Positions 16,848 through 25,455 of a DNA stretch of 64,000 bases are shown here, piece by piece (position 1 is the stretch's first letter; the number at the start of each line of letters is the position of its first letter). The position numbers and the translations under genes are program-made. The DNA is from Methylophilus sp943367475 (GTDB lineage Bacteria; Pseudomonadota; Gammaproteobacteria; Burkholderiales; Methylophilaceae), in contig CALRJH020000013.1 of assembly GCA_943367475.1 (NCBI GenBank), positions 1 to 64,000 on the forward strand, given 5' to 3'. The notes under the pieces were generated by a model, which saw only the letters and a program-made list of their open reading frames with translations, was not told where the DNA came from and did not search any database.

Positions 16848-18812
16848 ATGAACGTATTTTACGAAGAAGACGGTGGCTTCAAAATCGCTTCCATCATGAC
16901 CGAGGCTGATAGCAGCCTGCAGGTCGAATCCAGCACTGGCAAGCGCAGCAAAATCAAAGTGGCGAATGTGCTGATGCGATTTGAAGGTAGCCTGGCTGGA
17001 TTTATGGAAGCTGCACAAGCCGAGGCCGAGACGCTGGATACCGGCTTTTTGTGGGAGTGCTGCAGCGAGCCTGAGTTTGGGTTTGAGGCGCTGGCCGAAG
17101 AGTATTACGGTGGCAAACCTAGCCGCCAGCAGGCCGCAGCCATTGCGCTTAAACTGCAAAGCGCGCCCATGTATTTTTACCGCAAGGGCAAGGGCCGCTA
17201 CAAAGCCGCCCCTGAGGAAACGCTGAAAGCTGCCATGGCGGGCATGGAGAAAAAGCGTCAGCAAGCCGAATTTGTGGCACAAATGGTTGAGCAGCTCAAA
17301 GCGCAGCAGTTACCTGAGAGTATGCAGGCCAAACTGGATCAGCTGCTGTACGCGCCGGATAAAAATGCGCTGGAATGGAAAGCACTTGATCAGGCTGCGG
17401 GCGAGCTGAAGCAATTGCCGATTCAGGTATTGTTTGCCGCCGGGGCCTTGCCTTCGGTGCATGACTACCATCTGGGTGCTTTTTTACGCGAATACTTTCC
17501 GCATGGGGATGTATTCCCTGCATTCAGTCTGGCCAGCCTGCCGGAGGCGTTGCCTATCGCTGAGGTACAGGCATTCAGTATTGATGACAGTACCACCACC
17601 GAGATTGACGATGCCTTGTCCGTGACAAGGCTGGCCAATGGCCATACGCAAGTGGGCATCCATATCGCAGCGCCTGCGCTGGGCATCACTGCACATGAGG
17701 CGCTGGATCATGAGGTGATGAAACGCTTGTCCACGGTCTATATGCCGGGGCATAAAATCACCATGTTGCCTGAAGCGGCGATTCGTCCGTTCAGTCTCGA
17801 TGCCGGACACACCAAACCGGCCTTATCGCTTTATCTCGAAGTGGCGCCAGATCTCACTGTGGTGCAACAGCATAGCCGTCTGGAGCAGGTGCATATTGTC
17901 GAAAACCTGCGTCATGACACGCTGGAGCCGTATTTTAACGCGCAGACGCTGGAAACCGACAGCGGTCACCCATGGTGGTCCAAGCTGGTCTATTTATTCC
18001 AGTTTGCCGAAAGCCTGGAAAAAGCCCGTGGCAAATACGACCCCACACGCCCGCCCCAGGTCGATTACAATTTTTATGTCACCGATGGCATCGTGCGCAT
18101 CATCAACCGCCAGCGTGGTTCACCCATGGATAAACTGGTGGCCGAACTGATGATTGCTGCCAACAGCCAGTGGGGTTTGCTGCTGGCTGAAAATGGCGTA
18201 CCCGGGATTTATCGCGCGCAAAATGGCGGCAAGGTGTATATGACGACCAAAGCCGAAGGCCATCAGGGCCTGGGCGTGGCACAATATGCGTGGTGTACTT
18301 CGCCATTGCGGCGGGCGGTTGATTTAATCAATCAGCGGCAATTGATTGCAGTTTTAAGCCTGACGCCGCCGACTTATCCGGCGAGCTCGGATGAAATTGT
18401 CGGCCATATGCGCAATTTTGACCAAACCTATAATGCTTATAACGAATTTCAAACGCGGATGGAACGCTACTGGTGCCTGCAATACCTGATTCAGGAAAAC
18501 ATTGCTGAAGTCGATGCCACGGTCTGGCGCGAGAATCTGGTGCGGCTCGATGGCTTGCCTTACATGACCAAAGTACACAGCCTGCCAGCCATGAAGCCCG
18601 GCAGCAAGGTCAGACTGGCGGTACAAAAAGTGGATACACTGCTGATGGAGCTGGACTGCAAATTCTTGCGGGTGCTTGAAGAGTCTGCGGATGCTGTGGT
18701 GGATGCCAGCCTGGCATTAGATGACGACACGATGTCGGCAGAACCAGCACTGGCGTTAGAGACTCAGGCGCACGCCCAAACTGAAGTGGCAGGCGAGGCT
18801 GGCAGTGTTTAA
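16848..18812 (+). CDS. RNase II/R-family exoribonuclease (RNB domain)
   Basis: A 654-residue 3'-5' exoribonuclease homologue. The N-terminal 240 residues are not the usual cold-shock pair of RNase R but resemble the variant seen in cyanobacterial and betaproteobacterial RNase II-like proteins. The RNB domain (about 245-570) contains the metal-binding FSIDDSTTTEIDDALS signature with its clustered Asp residues and the RNA-gripping SPLRRAVDLINQRQL. A short OB-like C-terminal part ends in an acidic, Ala-rich tail. It heads a plus-strand operon with two methyltransferase-like genes; the next gene overlaps it by 8 nt. Confidence 0.85.
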   Translation: MNVFYEEDGGFKIASIMTEADSSLQVESSTGKRSKIKVANVLMRFEGSLAGFMEAAQAEAETLDTGFLWECCSEPEFGFEALAEEYYGGKPSRQQAAAIALKLQSAPMYFYRKGKGRYKAAPEETLKAAMAGMEKKRQQAEFVAQMVEQLKAQQLPESMQAKLDQLLYAPDKNALEWKALDQAAGELKQLPIQVLFAAGALPSVHDYHLGAFLREYFPHGDVFPAFSLASLPEALPIAEVQAFSIDDSTTTEIDDALSVTRLANGHTQVGIHIAAPALGITAHEALDHEVMKRLSTVYMPGHKITMLPEAAIRPFSLDAGHTKPALSLYLEVAPDLTVVQQHSRLEQVHIVENLRHDTLEPYFNAQTLETDSGHPWWSKLVYLFQFAESLEKARGKYDPTRPPQVDYNFYVTDGIVRIINRQRGSPMDKLVAELMIAANSQWGLLLAENGVPGIYRAQNGGKVYMTTKAEGHQGLGVAQYAWCTSPLRRAVDLINQRQLIAVLSLTPPTYPASSDEIVGHMRNFDQTYNAYNEFQTRMERYWCLQYLIQENIAEVDATVWRENLVRLDGLPYMTKVHSLPAMKPGSKVRLAVQKVDTLLMELDCKFLRVLEESADAVVDASLALDDDTMSAEPALALETQAHAQTEVAGEAGSV

Positions 18813-19596
18813 ATTTAACCGCAAAATACACAAGGCGGTGTCCGACCACGAGATGGTCGAAGTCACCGAAATCGATGGCATACGCTCGCTGCATCTGGGC
18901 TCGCCGACCATCCAGAGCAGCATGAAAGTGAAAGACCCTTACGCGCTGGTGCTGGCCTATTCCTGGGGCATGTTGAGCAGCTTGCTGTTCAAACCGGACT
19001 GTAAACAGGCCATTCTGGTTGGGCTGGGCGGTGGTTCGATTGCCAAGTATGTGTGGAAGTATTGCCCGGATATCCGGCAAACCGTGATTGAGCTGAATGC
19101 CCAGGTGATTGCGGTGGCCCGCAGCCACTTTTTCGTGCCCGAAGATGATCAAACCATGACCATTATCGAAGGCGATGGCATTGCCTATGTGCAACAGCAT
19201 CCCGGCAGTTGCGACTGGCTGATGATGGATGCATTTGGCAGCAACGGCTTGCCGCCTGATTTCTGCACACAAACCTTTTTTGATGACTGTGCCGAAGCAT
19301 TGACGCCAGATGGCTTGATGGCGATCAATTTGTGGGGTTCGGATAAAAATTTTGATGTGTATATGCAGCGCATGGAAAAATCATTTGACCAGCGTGTGCT
19401 GATGATGCCGACCGGCAAGCCCGGCAACATCATCGTGTTTGGCTTTAAACCGGAGTTGCCGGTGCCCGGCCTCGCCACATTGCGCAAGCGCGCGCAGATC
19501 GCGATGCAAACGCATGCGATTGACTTTCTCGACTTAATCGACCGCTTGCAGGGCGCCAATCCTAACAACGGTCAAACTTTTAGCATCGGTCCATAA
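18805..19596 (+). CDS. spermidine synthase-like (PABS-fold) methyltransferase homologue
   Basis: A 263-residue class I Rossmann protein of the spermidine-synthase-like group. The nucleotide-binding loop AILVGLGGGSIAKY (about 70-83) and acidic residue TVIELN are present. The aminopropyltransferase gate motif is altered: MMDAFGSNGLP replaces the usual D-x-x-D-P, so polyamine synthesis is doubtful and the true substrate is unknown. The start is a GTG at 18805 that overlaps the RNase gene by 8 nt; the stop is 1 nt before the next gene. Operon context with RNA enzymes hints at, but does not prove, an RNA-related role. Confidence 0.7.
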   Translation: MFKFNRKIHKAVSDHEMVEVTEIDGIRSLHLGSPTIQSSMKVKDPYALVLAYSWGMLSSLLFKPDCKQAILVGLGGGSIAKYVWKYCPDIRQTVIELNAQVIAVARSHFFVPEDDQTMTIIEGDGIAYVQQHPGSCDWLMMDAFGSNGLPPDFCTQTFFDDCAEALTPDGLMAINLWGSDKNFDVYMQRMEKSFDQRVLMMPTGKPGNIIVFGFKPELPVPGLATLRKRAQIAMQTHAIDFLDLIDRLQGANPNNGQTFSIGP

Positions 19597-19597
19597 C

Positions 19598-20740
19598 ATG
19601 TTGAATCAATATTTTGCCACCTGTCCACGCGGTTTGGAGACCTTGCTGGTCGATGAACTCAAACAGAGCGGCGCCAAAGAAATCAAAGTCACTGATGGCG
19701 GAGCCAGCTTTGCTGGAGAACTGTCAGTGGTTTATCACGCCAATTTGCATTCACGCGTTGCCACGCGTATTTTGATGCAAGTGGGCCGTGGCCAATATAC
19801 AACCGAAGATGACCTCTATCAGGGCGCCTTTAAAATCAACTGGCCTAACTGGTTTGATGTCAAACATGCGTTTATGGTCAAGGTCACGGCCGTGCGCTGC
19901 CCGCTGAAAAGCCTGGAGTTTGTCACCTTGCGCGTCAAAGACGCCGTGTGCGACAAGTTCCGCCAGGCCGTGGGCAGCCGTCCCAATATCGATACCCGTG
20001 AACCAGCCGTGCGCGTGCACGTCTATCTCACCGCTGATAGCTACCAGTTGTATGTCGATACTTCAGGTCAACCGCTGTACCAGCGCGGCAACCGCAAAAA
20101 CAGCATTGAAGCGCCGTTACGTGAAAATCTGGCGGCCGGCATTCTCAAGCTGATTGGCTGGACGCCCGGCCAGACCTTGCTCGACCCGATGTGTGGCAGT
20201 GGCACGTTTCTACTCGAAGCCGTGATGATGGCCCTCAATATCGCACCTGGCCTGTACCGCAGCTTTGGCTTCGAAAAACTGAAAAACTTTGAGTCAGACA
20301 CCTTCAAGAAAATCAAGAATGCAGCCACCAAAGCGGTCAAGCCGCTGTCTTTTCAAAAGATTTATGGCTCAGACCTTGATTTGCGCGCAGTGCGCATCAC
20401 CAAACAAAACCTGAGTGAAGCGGGCTGGCTGGAAGCCGTGCAAATCACGCATACCGATTTCAACAGCCTGGTGCCGCCTGCCGAGCCCGGCATTCTGGTG
20501 GCTAACCCGCCGTATGGCGTTCGAATCGGTGAGGATGACACCCTGGCTGCACTTTATCCCTTGATGGCCGCCACCCTCAAGCAAAAACTCGCTGGCTGGA
20601 ACACTTACTTTTTGACTAATGACTTGCGCATGCCCAAACTGATGCGTTTAAGCCCCAGCAAAAAAACGCCGTTGTTTAACGGCCCGCTGGAGTGTCGCCT
20701 GTTTGAAATTAAAATGGTGGCAGGCAGCAACCGTAAATAA
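19598..20740 (+). CDS. THUMP-domain rRNA guanine-N2 methyltransferase (RlmL-like)
   Basis: A 380-residue enzyme with an N-terminal ferredoxin-like/THUMP RNA-binding part (about 1-155) and a Rossmann methyltransferase part (165-375) with DPMCGSGTFLLEA (SAM loop) and the catalytic NPPYGVRIGE. It corresponds to the N-terminal half of E. coli RlmKL, which methylates 23S rRNA G2445; the RlmK half is absent, as is usual outside Enterobacteria. It is the last gene of the operon starting with the RNase. Related families (TrmN-like, YpsC) remain possible. Confidence 0.82.
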   Translation: MLNQYFATCPRGLETLLVDELKQSGAKEIKVTDGGASFAGELSVVYHANLHSRVATRILMQVGRGQYTTEDDLYQGAFKINWPNWFDVKHAFMVKVTAVRCPLKSLEFVTLRVKDAVCDKFRQAVGSRPNIDTREPAVRVHVYLTADSYQLYVDTSGQPLYQRGNRKNSIEAPLRENLAAGILKLIGWTPGQTLLDPMCGSGTFLLEAVMMALNIAPGLYRSFGFEKLKNFESDTFKKIKNAATKAVKPLSFQKIYGSDLDLRAVRITKQNLSEAGWLEAVQITHTDFNSLVPPAEPGILVANPPYGVRIGEDDTLAALYPLMAATLKQKLAGWNTYFLTNDLRMPKLMRLSPSKKTPLFNGPLECRLFEIKMVAGSNRK

Positions 20741-20772
20741 GTCTCATATATTCTAAATCCGCCAATGTCTTA

Positions 20773-20880
20773 GCCATCAATCTGATGGCGCATTCAAGCT
20801 GCGGTGCAATGCTGAATGTGTCCGGGAGGCGTGACAGTCTCCCGGCGATTGCATCGCAACGTCAAAGCTGACGCTTGCAT
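20773..20880. ncRNA. candidate structured RNA element
   Basis: This stretch of the 305-bp gap before 21046 holds three hairpin units in a row: GCCATCA/TGATGGC (20773-20789, 3-nt loop); a two-tier stem with outer arms 20801-20810 and 20848-20857 (10 pairs, one G-U) enclosing CCGGGAG/CTCCCGG (20822-20828 and 20839-20845); and CGTCA/TGACG (20860-20873) flanked by further complementary bases. No U-tract follows, so a plain terminator is unlikely. It matches no riboswitch consensus I know. A TATAAATTATAG promoter-like sequence lies between it and the next gene, so it may be separately transcribed or act as the 3' end of the upstream operon. Strand is unknown. Confidence 0.4.
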
Positions 20881-21045
20881 TAAATGTTAATGATTGTTTT
20901 ATCTGAACCACATGACTATGTTTTGGTATAAATTATAGTGGAAAATATTATCGCAATATTGTTTCTCGAGAATTTCATGGGTGATGTGAGATAAGCAGCG
21001 TTCACGCAGCATATTTCACCAATAAGAATCAACAAAGAGGCTTGT

Positions 21046-23289
21046 ATGGATGCTTTATTGAGTTGGTTAGTCCCTGGCGACTTCATGCCTCATGGTCATT
21101 GCTATTTATGGACGCCCGTCCTGCTGTGGATGTATGTTGTCTCTGATGCTGTCATTGCAATTTCCTATTACACAATCCCGATTGCATTGCTTTACCTGGT
21201 TAAAAAACGCGCTGATCTCGAGTTTAACTGGGTATTTGTCATGTTTTCACTGTTCATTTTTGCCTGCGGAACAACACATTTGATTGCGATTGCAACCATT
21301 TGGGAACCTGCCTATTGGCTAGATGCCGCTATGAAAAGCGTGACAGCGGTGGCTTCAGGAATTACCGCGATCATGCTGTGGCGTTTGATGCCGGTCGCCT
21401 TGACGATTACCAGCACCAAACAGCTAAAAACAACCATTGCCAGGCTGGAATCTGAAGTACAGAAGCGATTACTGGCAGAACAGTCCCTGGCGCAATTAAA
21501 TTTGAACCTTGAACATCTGGTCAAAGAACGCACTGAAGATCTGAGTAATATCAATGCGAATTTGCGTCAGGAGATAGAACAGAGAAAACGCACAGAGCTG
21601 GAACTGTTTAACCAGAAGCAACTGGCGATTGTCACGCTGGAGTCGATCGGAGATGCGGTGATTACCACCAATATGCAGTCCGAGGTGACCTATCTGAATC
21701 CGGTGGCTGAAAAAATGACGGGCTGGAGCAAATCCGAAGCGCTGGGGCGGCCCATTCTGGAGGTGTTCAGAATTTTGAATGAAAGCACCCGCAAGCTGGC
21801 AGCCAACCCTGTGGATGTAGTGCTGGCGCACAACAAGGTATGCGGACTGGCCAATCATACCTTGCTGATTGCCAAATCAGGTACTGAATATGCTATTGAG
21901 GATTCTGCGGCTCCGATTCTCGATCAGAATGGCGACATTTTAGGCGTGGTACTGGTGTTTCATGACGTGAGTGATGCACGTCAAATGGCACAAAAAATGA
22001 CTTATCTAGCCGAGCATGATTATCTGACCGATTTACCGAATAGACTGTTGCTGACAGACCGCATCACGCAAGCGATCAGTGCTGCGAAAAGAAGACACTC
22101 CAAGCTGGCCATTCTGTTTTTTGACATAGATCACTTTAAACGGGTGAATGATACCCTGGGTCATGAAGTTGGCGATCAATTGCTCAAGGTCTTGAGCAAA
22201 AAGCTTGAAATGTGCATTCGTGCCTCAGACACGCTCAGTCGCCAGGGGGGAGACGAGTTTGTGGTGTTATTGCCCGAGTTAAATGATGATGCCGTGCCTG
22301 CCGAAATCGCCCAGAAAATACTCTCTGTGATCAAGGATCCGATCAGTATCGCCAATCACGAGTTGTTTATTACGGCCAGTATTGGTATTGCCGTTTATCC
22401 TGATGATGGCGACAGTGTGGATGTGCTCACGCGACATGCTGATGCTGCGATGTATCATGCCAAAAATTCAGGCAGAAATAATTACCAGTTTTTTACCCAG
22501 GAAATGACTGCACGTGTTGCGGCCCAGCTCACGATGGAAAATAGCCTTAAAAAATCTATTTCAAACAATGAGTTACAGTTGTTTTATCAGCCTAAAATTA
22601 ATATCAGAACTGGCAAAATCATTGGTGCTGAAGCGCTTATCCGTTGGATGCACCCAGAATGGGGCATGATGATGCCAGATCGTTTTATCAAGATAGCCGA
22701 GGACTCTGGCTTGATAAAAGACATTGGTCGCTGGGTTTTGCGGGAAGCGTGTACGCAAAACAAAAAATGGCAAGATGCGGGCTTGCCCGAGATTCCGATT
22801 GCGATTAATGTTTCGGTGGTGGAGTTACACCATGCGCACTTTATGCAGGAAGTCATCAAGGTGTTATTACAAACGGGCCTGCAACCCTATAATCTGGAGC
22901 TTGAAGTGACTGAAAGCGTTGCGATTCAGAGTGAGGTGACTGTGATTCATGATTTGAACAGGCTCAAAGAGATGGGGGTCAGGCTATCCGTGGATGATTT
23001 TGGTACCGGTTACTCCAGCCTGTCGTATCTCAAGCTGTTGCCTGTGAATACCATTAAAATTGATAAAAGCTTTATTCGTGATATACAAATTGATGTCAAC
23101 GATGCGGCAATTGTCACGGCCATAATCAAGATGTCCCAAAGTCTGGGATTAACAGTCATCGCCGAGGGCGTAGAAACGCAGGCACAGCTGGAATTCTTGA
23201 AATCGCATGATTGTGACGAGATGCAAGGCTATCTGTTTAGTCGGCCTTTGCCTGCAGATGAATTTGCAACCTTGCTCGCACAGCAATAA
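21046..23289 (+). CDS. ethylene-receptor-like domain fused to PAS-GGDEF-EAL
   Basis: A 747-residue membrane protein for cyclic-di-GMP turnover. Three N-terminal helices (about 24-52, 60-86, 92-116) match the plant ETR1 ethylene-binding domain: D34, Y41, I44, P45, I71, C74 and H78 fall in the same register as ETR1 D25, Y32, I35, P36, I62, C65 and H69; the Cys and His bind Cu(I) there. A coiled coil (120-195), a PAS domain (about 195-312), a GGDEF domain (intact GGDEF 401-405, inhibitory-site RASD five residues before) and an EAL domain (EALIRW at 529, DDFGTGYSS, AEGVETQ) follow. Both catalytic domains look active. It is monocistronic. Ligand identity is inference from the conserved copper site. 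Confidence 0.9.
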   Translation: MDALLSWLVPGDFMPHGHCYLWTPVLLWMYVVSDAVIAISYYTIPIALLYLVKKRADLEFNWVFVMFSLFIFACGTTHLIAIATIWEPAYWLDAAMKSVTAVASGITAIMLWRLMPVALTITSTKQLKTTIARLESEVQKRLLAEQSLAQLNLNLEHLVKERTEDLSNINANLRQEIEQRKRTELELFNQKQLAIVTLESIGDAVITTNMQSEVTYLNPVAEKMTGWSKSEALGRPILEVFRILNESTRKLAANPVDVVLAHNKVCGLANHTLLIAKSGTEYAIEDSAAPILDQNGDILGVVLVFHDVSDARQMAQKMTYLAEHDYLTDLPNRLLLTDRITQAISAAKRRHSKLAILFFDIDHFKRVNDTLGHEVGDQLLKVLSKKLEMCIRASDTLSRQGGDEFVVLLPELNDDAVPAEIAQKILSVIKDPISIANHELFITASIGIAVYPDDGDSVDVLTRHADAAMYHAKNSGRNNYQFFTQEMTARVAAQLTMENSLKKSISNNELQLFYQPKINIRTGKIIGAEALIRWMHPEWGMMMPDRFIKIAEDSGLIKDIGRWVLREACTQNKKWQDAGLPEIPIAINVSVVELHHAHFMQEVIKVLLQTGLQPYNLELEVTESVAIQSEVTVIHDLNRLKEMGVRLSVDDFGTGYSSLSYLKLLPVNTIKIDKSFIRDIQIDVNDAAIVTAIIKMSQSLGLTVIAEGVETQAQLEFLKSHDCDEMQGYLFSRPLPADEFATLLAQQ

Positions 23290-23325
23290 ACCTTGCCATC
23301 CTTTTATTTTTGAATAATTTTATTT

Positions 23326-23706
23326 ATGACCGAACCCGAAAACCAGACCACTGACTCTTTGCTGAATTTGCGTCAGCGTATTAATGCATTTGTGGAGGCG
23401 CGTGACTGGGCACAGTTTCATTCCCCGAAAAACCTGGCCATGGCCATGATTGTCGAGGCGGCAGAAGTGGTTGAGCATTTTCAATGGATGACAGAAGCCG
23501 ACAGCCGACAGCTGGATGCCGAGACCCGAGATAAAGTAGGGCAGGAGTTGGCCGATACGTTTGTCTATTTACTGCGAATCGCCGAAGTCTGCGGGATTGA
23601 CCTGATTCAGGCCACCCATGCCAAAATTGATTTGAATGCGCAGAAATATCCGGTGGAGAAGTGCCGGGGAAGCAATGCCAAATATACAGAGTATCAAAAA
23701 CCGTAA
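23326..23706 (+). CDS. MazG-like nucleotide pyrophosphohydrolase
   Basis: A 126-residue all-alpha NTP pyrophosphatase. The paired acidic motifs that bind magnesium are visible: MIVEAAEVVEHF (about 43-54) and GQELADTFVYLLRIA (about 76-90). Size and sequence resemble the dCTP pyrophosphatase (DCTPP1/RS21-C6) branch, which removes non-canonical nucleotides. It stands 36 nt after the GGDEF-EAL gene and could be its operon partner, but no functional link is evident. Confidence 0.85.
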   Translation: MTEPENQTTDSLLNLRQRINAFVEARDWAQFHSPKNLAMAMIVEAAEVVEHFQWMTEADSRQLDAETRDKVGQELADTFVYLLRIAEVCGIDLIQATHAKIDLNAQKYPVEKCRGSNAKYTEYQKP

Positions 23707-23798
23707 GCTTGAATAGTTATCTGTGGCAGGCAATCATGTCATTGCCGCTATTCACCAATCGTTCATACAGGGTGTTTGCAGGGCCTCACTTCAAATGA

Positions 23799-23817
23799 TA
23801 GAATGCGAATCATTATC
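23799..23817. promoter_or_regulatory. Fur box upstream of fecI-like gene
   Basis: The 19-mer beginning TAGAATGCG and ending AATCATTATC matches the Fur consensus at 15 of 19 positions, with a perfect right half. It ends 18 nt before the sigma-factor start, so iron-loaded Fur would repress the whole FecI-FecR-receptor module. Confidence 0.7.
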
Positions 23818-23835
23818 ATTTGCATGGATCAATAG

Positions 23836-24354
23836 ATGCTCACCGCGGTGCAATCTGCTGAATTTGACAGGCTCTACCTTGGGCATCATGAATGGTTACA
23901 ACGCTGGTTTTGTAAAAAACTCGGCTGTACTTTCCAGGCTGCCGATTTAACCCAGGATACTTTTGTGCGCCTGTTGCTCAAGCACGTTGAGCAACATCAT
24001 TTCACCACGCCGCACTTCTACCTGCTCCATATCGCCAAAGGCTTGTTAGTGGATCACTGGCGCAGACAGTCGCTGGAAAAAAGCTATCTTGACGCCTTGC
24101 TATTGCAGGAACATGCACAAGTCCCCTCAGTTGAAGTAGAGGCAATCCTGCTCGAAACCCTGTTGGAGGTGGATGCCATGCTGGATAGTTTGCCATTGAA
24201 AGTGCGCAAGGCATTTTTATTCGCACAAATTGATGGACTCACTTATAGAGAAATTGCTGAACTGCTGGCAGTTTCGGAGCGCATGGTAAAGAAATATATG
24301 GCATCTGCCATGATGCATTGCCTGCAATACAAGCGAAGCATGGAAAAACTGTAG
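23836..24354 (+). CDS. fecI: FecI-like ECF sigma factor
   Basis: A 172-residue extracytoplasmic-function sigma factor of the iron-starvation group. Sigma region 2 (about 10-80, with AADLTQDTFVRLL and a DHWRRQ end) and region 4 (about 112-165, LPLKVRKAFLFAQIDGLTYREIAELLAVSERMVKKY) are both complete. It is followed 2 nt later by the FecR anti-sigma gene and then by a receptor with a signalling domain, the standard cell-surface signalling order. The Fur box upstream gives iron control. Confidence 0.88.
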   Translation: MLTAVQSAEFDRLYLGHHEWLQRWFCKKLGCTFQAADLTQDTFVRLLLKHVEQHHFTTPHFYLLHIAKGLLVDHWRRQSLEKSYLDALLLQEHAQVPSVEVEAILLETLLEVDAMLDSLPLKVRKAFLFAQIDGLTYREIAELLAVSERMVKKYMASAMMHCLQYKRSMEKL

Positions 24355-24356
24355 CG

Positions 24357-25370
24357 ATGGGTCATCCAAGCATGCCGTCGCTGGAAAATCCCGCGCTAGA
24401 GCAAGCAGCAGAATGGTTTGCCATTTTACGCAGCGAGCACGCCCAAGAAGCTGATTATCTGGAGTGGAAGGTATGGCTGGAAGCTGATACTGCGCACCAG
24501 TCCGCCTGGCTGGAGGTGGAGTCGATTGACGCCACTTTCAAGCAGATGACCAGGTCAGGCAACCCGCAGGCCGCTAAATCTGCATTGCTCAATCAAGCAT
24601 CGTTCAACCAGGCCTCGGCTTCCCGTCGTCATGCCCTCAAATTATTAAGTCTGGCCGGCGCTTCTGTGATCTCCGGACTGATGGTCAAGCGTTACAGCCC
24701 ATGGCGGGATTGGGTGACCAATATCGCGGCGACGCGTACACAATATCAAGTGGCGGTCGGACAAAGCAGATTGCTCACCCTGACTGAAGGCAGCAGGCTT
24801 TGGCTCAACACTCAAAGTCATGCCGAGGTCAGCTACAGCGTCGCTTTGCGCCGTATTACGCTGCACGCAGGCGAGTTATTGATTGCTTCCGCTAAAGATA
24901 ATTCAGGCAATGACAGACCGCTTGTGGTGGATACTATTCATGGCCGCATGACTGCAATTGGCACACGCTTTACGGTCATGTTGAATGCACATGAAACCTA
25001 TGTTGCAGTATTTGAGGGGGCGGTGTCAGTGCAGGCCATTGGTTCCGGCAGGGCACAGGTTATAAAAGCAGGCGAGCAGTTACAGTTTGACGCGCAATCA
25101 ATACAAGCCATTCAGCCCGCCGAAAAAGCCAGAGAAGTCTGGACGCGGGGCATTCTGCTGGCTGACAACCGCCGCCTGGATGATTTTATGGCCGAACTGT
25201 CCCGTTACCGCAATGGTCGCATCAGTGTCTCGCCCGATATCGCACATCTGCGCATCATGGGGGCATTCCCAATCAGCAATACCGACTTGATCCTGACTTC
25301 AATCGCCGAGTCGCTACCCGTCGCCATCAAGCATGTTGGCAGCATGGACATCGCGGTAATCCAAAAATAA
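24357..25370 (+). CDS. fecR: FecR-family anti-sigma regulator
   Basis: A 337-residue FecR. A cytoplasmic anti-sigma part (about 1-80, with EAAEWFAILRSE-like and WLEAD segments) leads to a single membrane segment near 87-105 preceded by a twin-arginine-like SRRHALKLLSLAG, as seen in many FecR proteins exported by Tat. The periplasmic FecR domain (about 125-225: SRLWLNTQSHAEV, GELLIAS, TPxGTRFTV-like AIGTRFTVML, VFEGAVSV) and a C-terminal STN-contact domain follow. The ATG at 24357, 2 nt after the sigma stop, is preferred over an overlapping upstream frame. Confidence 0.88.
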   Translation: MGHPSMPSLENPALEQAAEWFAILRSEHAQEADYLEWKVWLEADTAHQSAWLEVESIDATFKQMTRSGNPQAAKSALLNQASFNQASASRRHALKLLSLAGASVISGLMVKRYSPWRDWVTNIAATRTQYQVAVGQSRLLTLTEGSRLWLNTQSHAEVSYSVALRRITLHAGELLIASAKDNSGNDRPLVVDTIHGRMTAIGTRFTVMLNAHETYVAVFEGAVSVQAIGSGRAQVIKAGEQLQFDAQSIQAIQPAEKAREVWTRGILLADNRRLDDFMAELSRYRNGRISVSPDIAHLRIMGAFPISNTDLILTSIAESLPVAIKHVGSMDIAVIQK

Positions 25371-25394
25371 TTTTGATTGATAGGTTCCCTTTTT

Positions 25395-25413
25395 CTAAAC
25401 CTGTTCGGTTTAG
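25395..25413. promoter_or_regulatory. hairpin between fecR and the receptor gene
   Basis: CTAAACC (25395-25401) and GGTTTAG (25407-25413) form a 7-bp stem with a 5-nt loop, about 40 nt before the receptor start. It could belong to the FecI-dependent promoter region or attenuate read-through; no T-tract follows. Confidence 0.35.
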
Positions 25414-25455
25414 TCAATGAAATACAAGAAAACTGTATCCATTAGAGGGAACATC

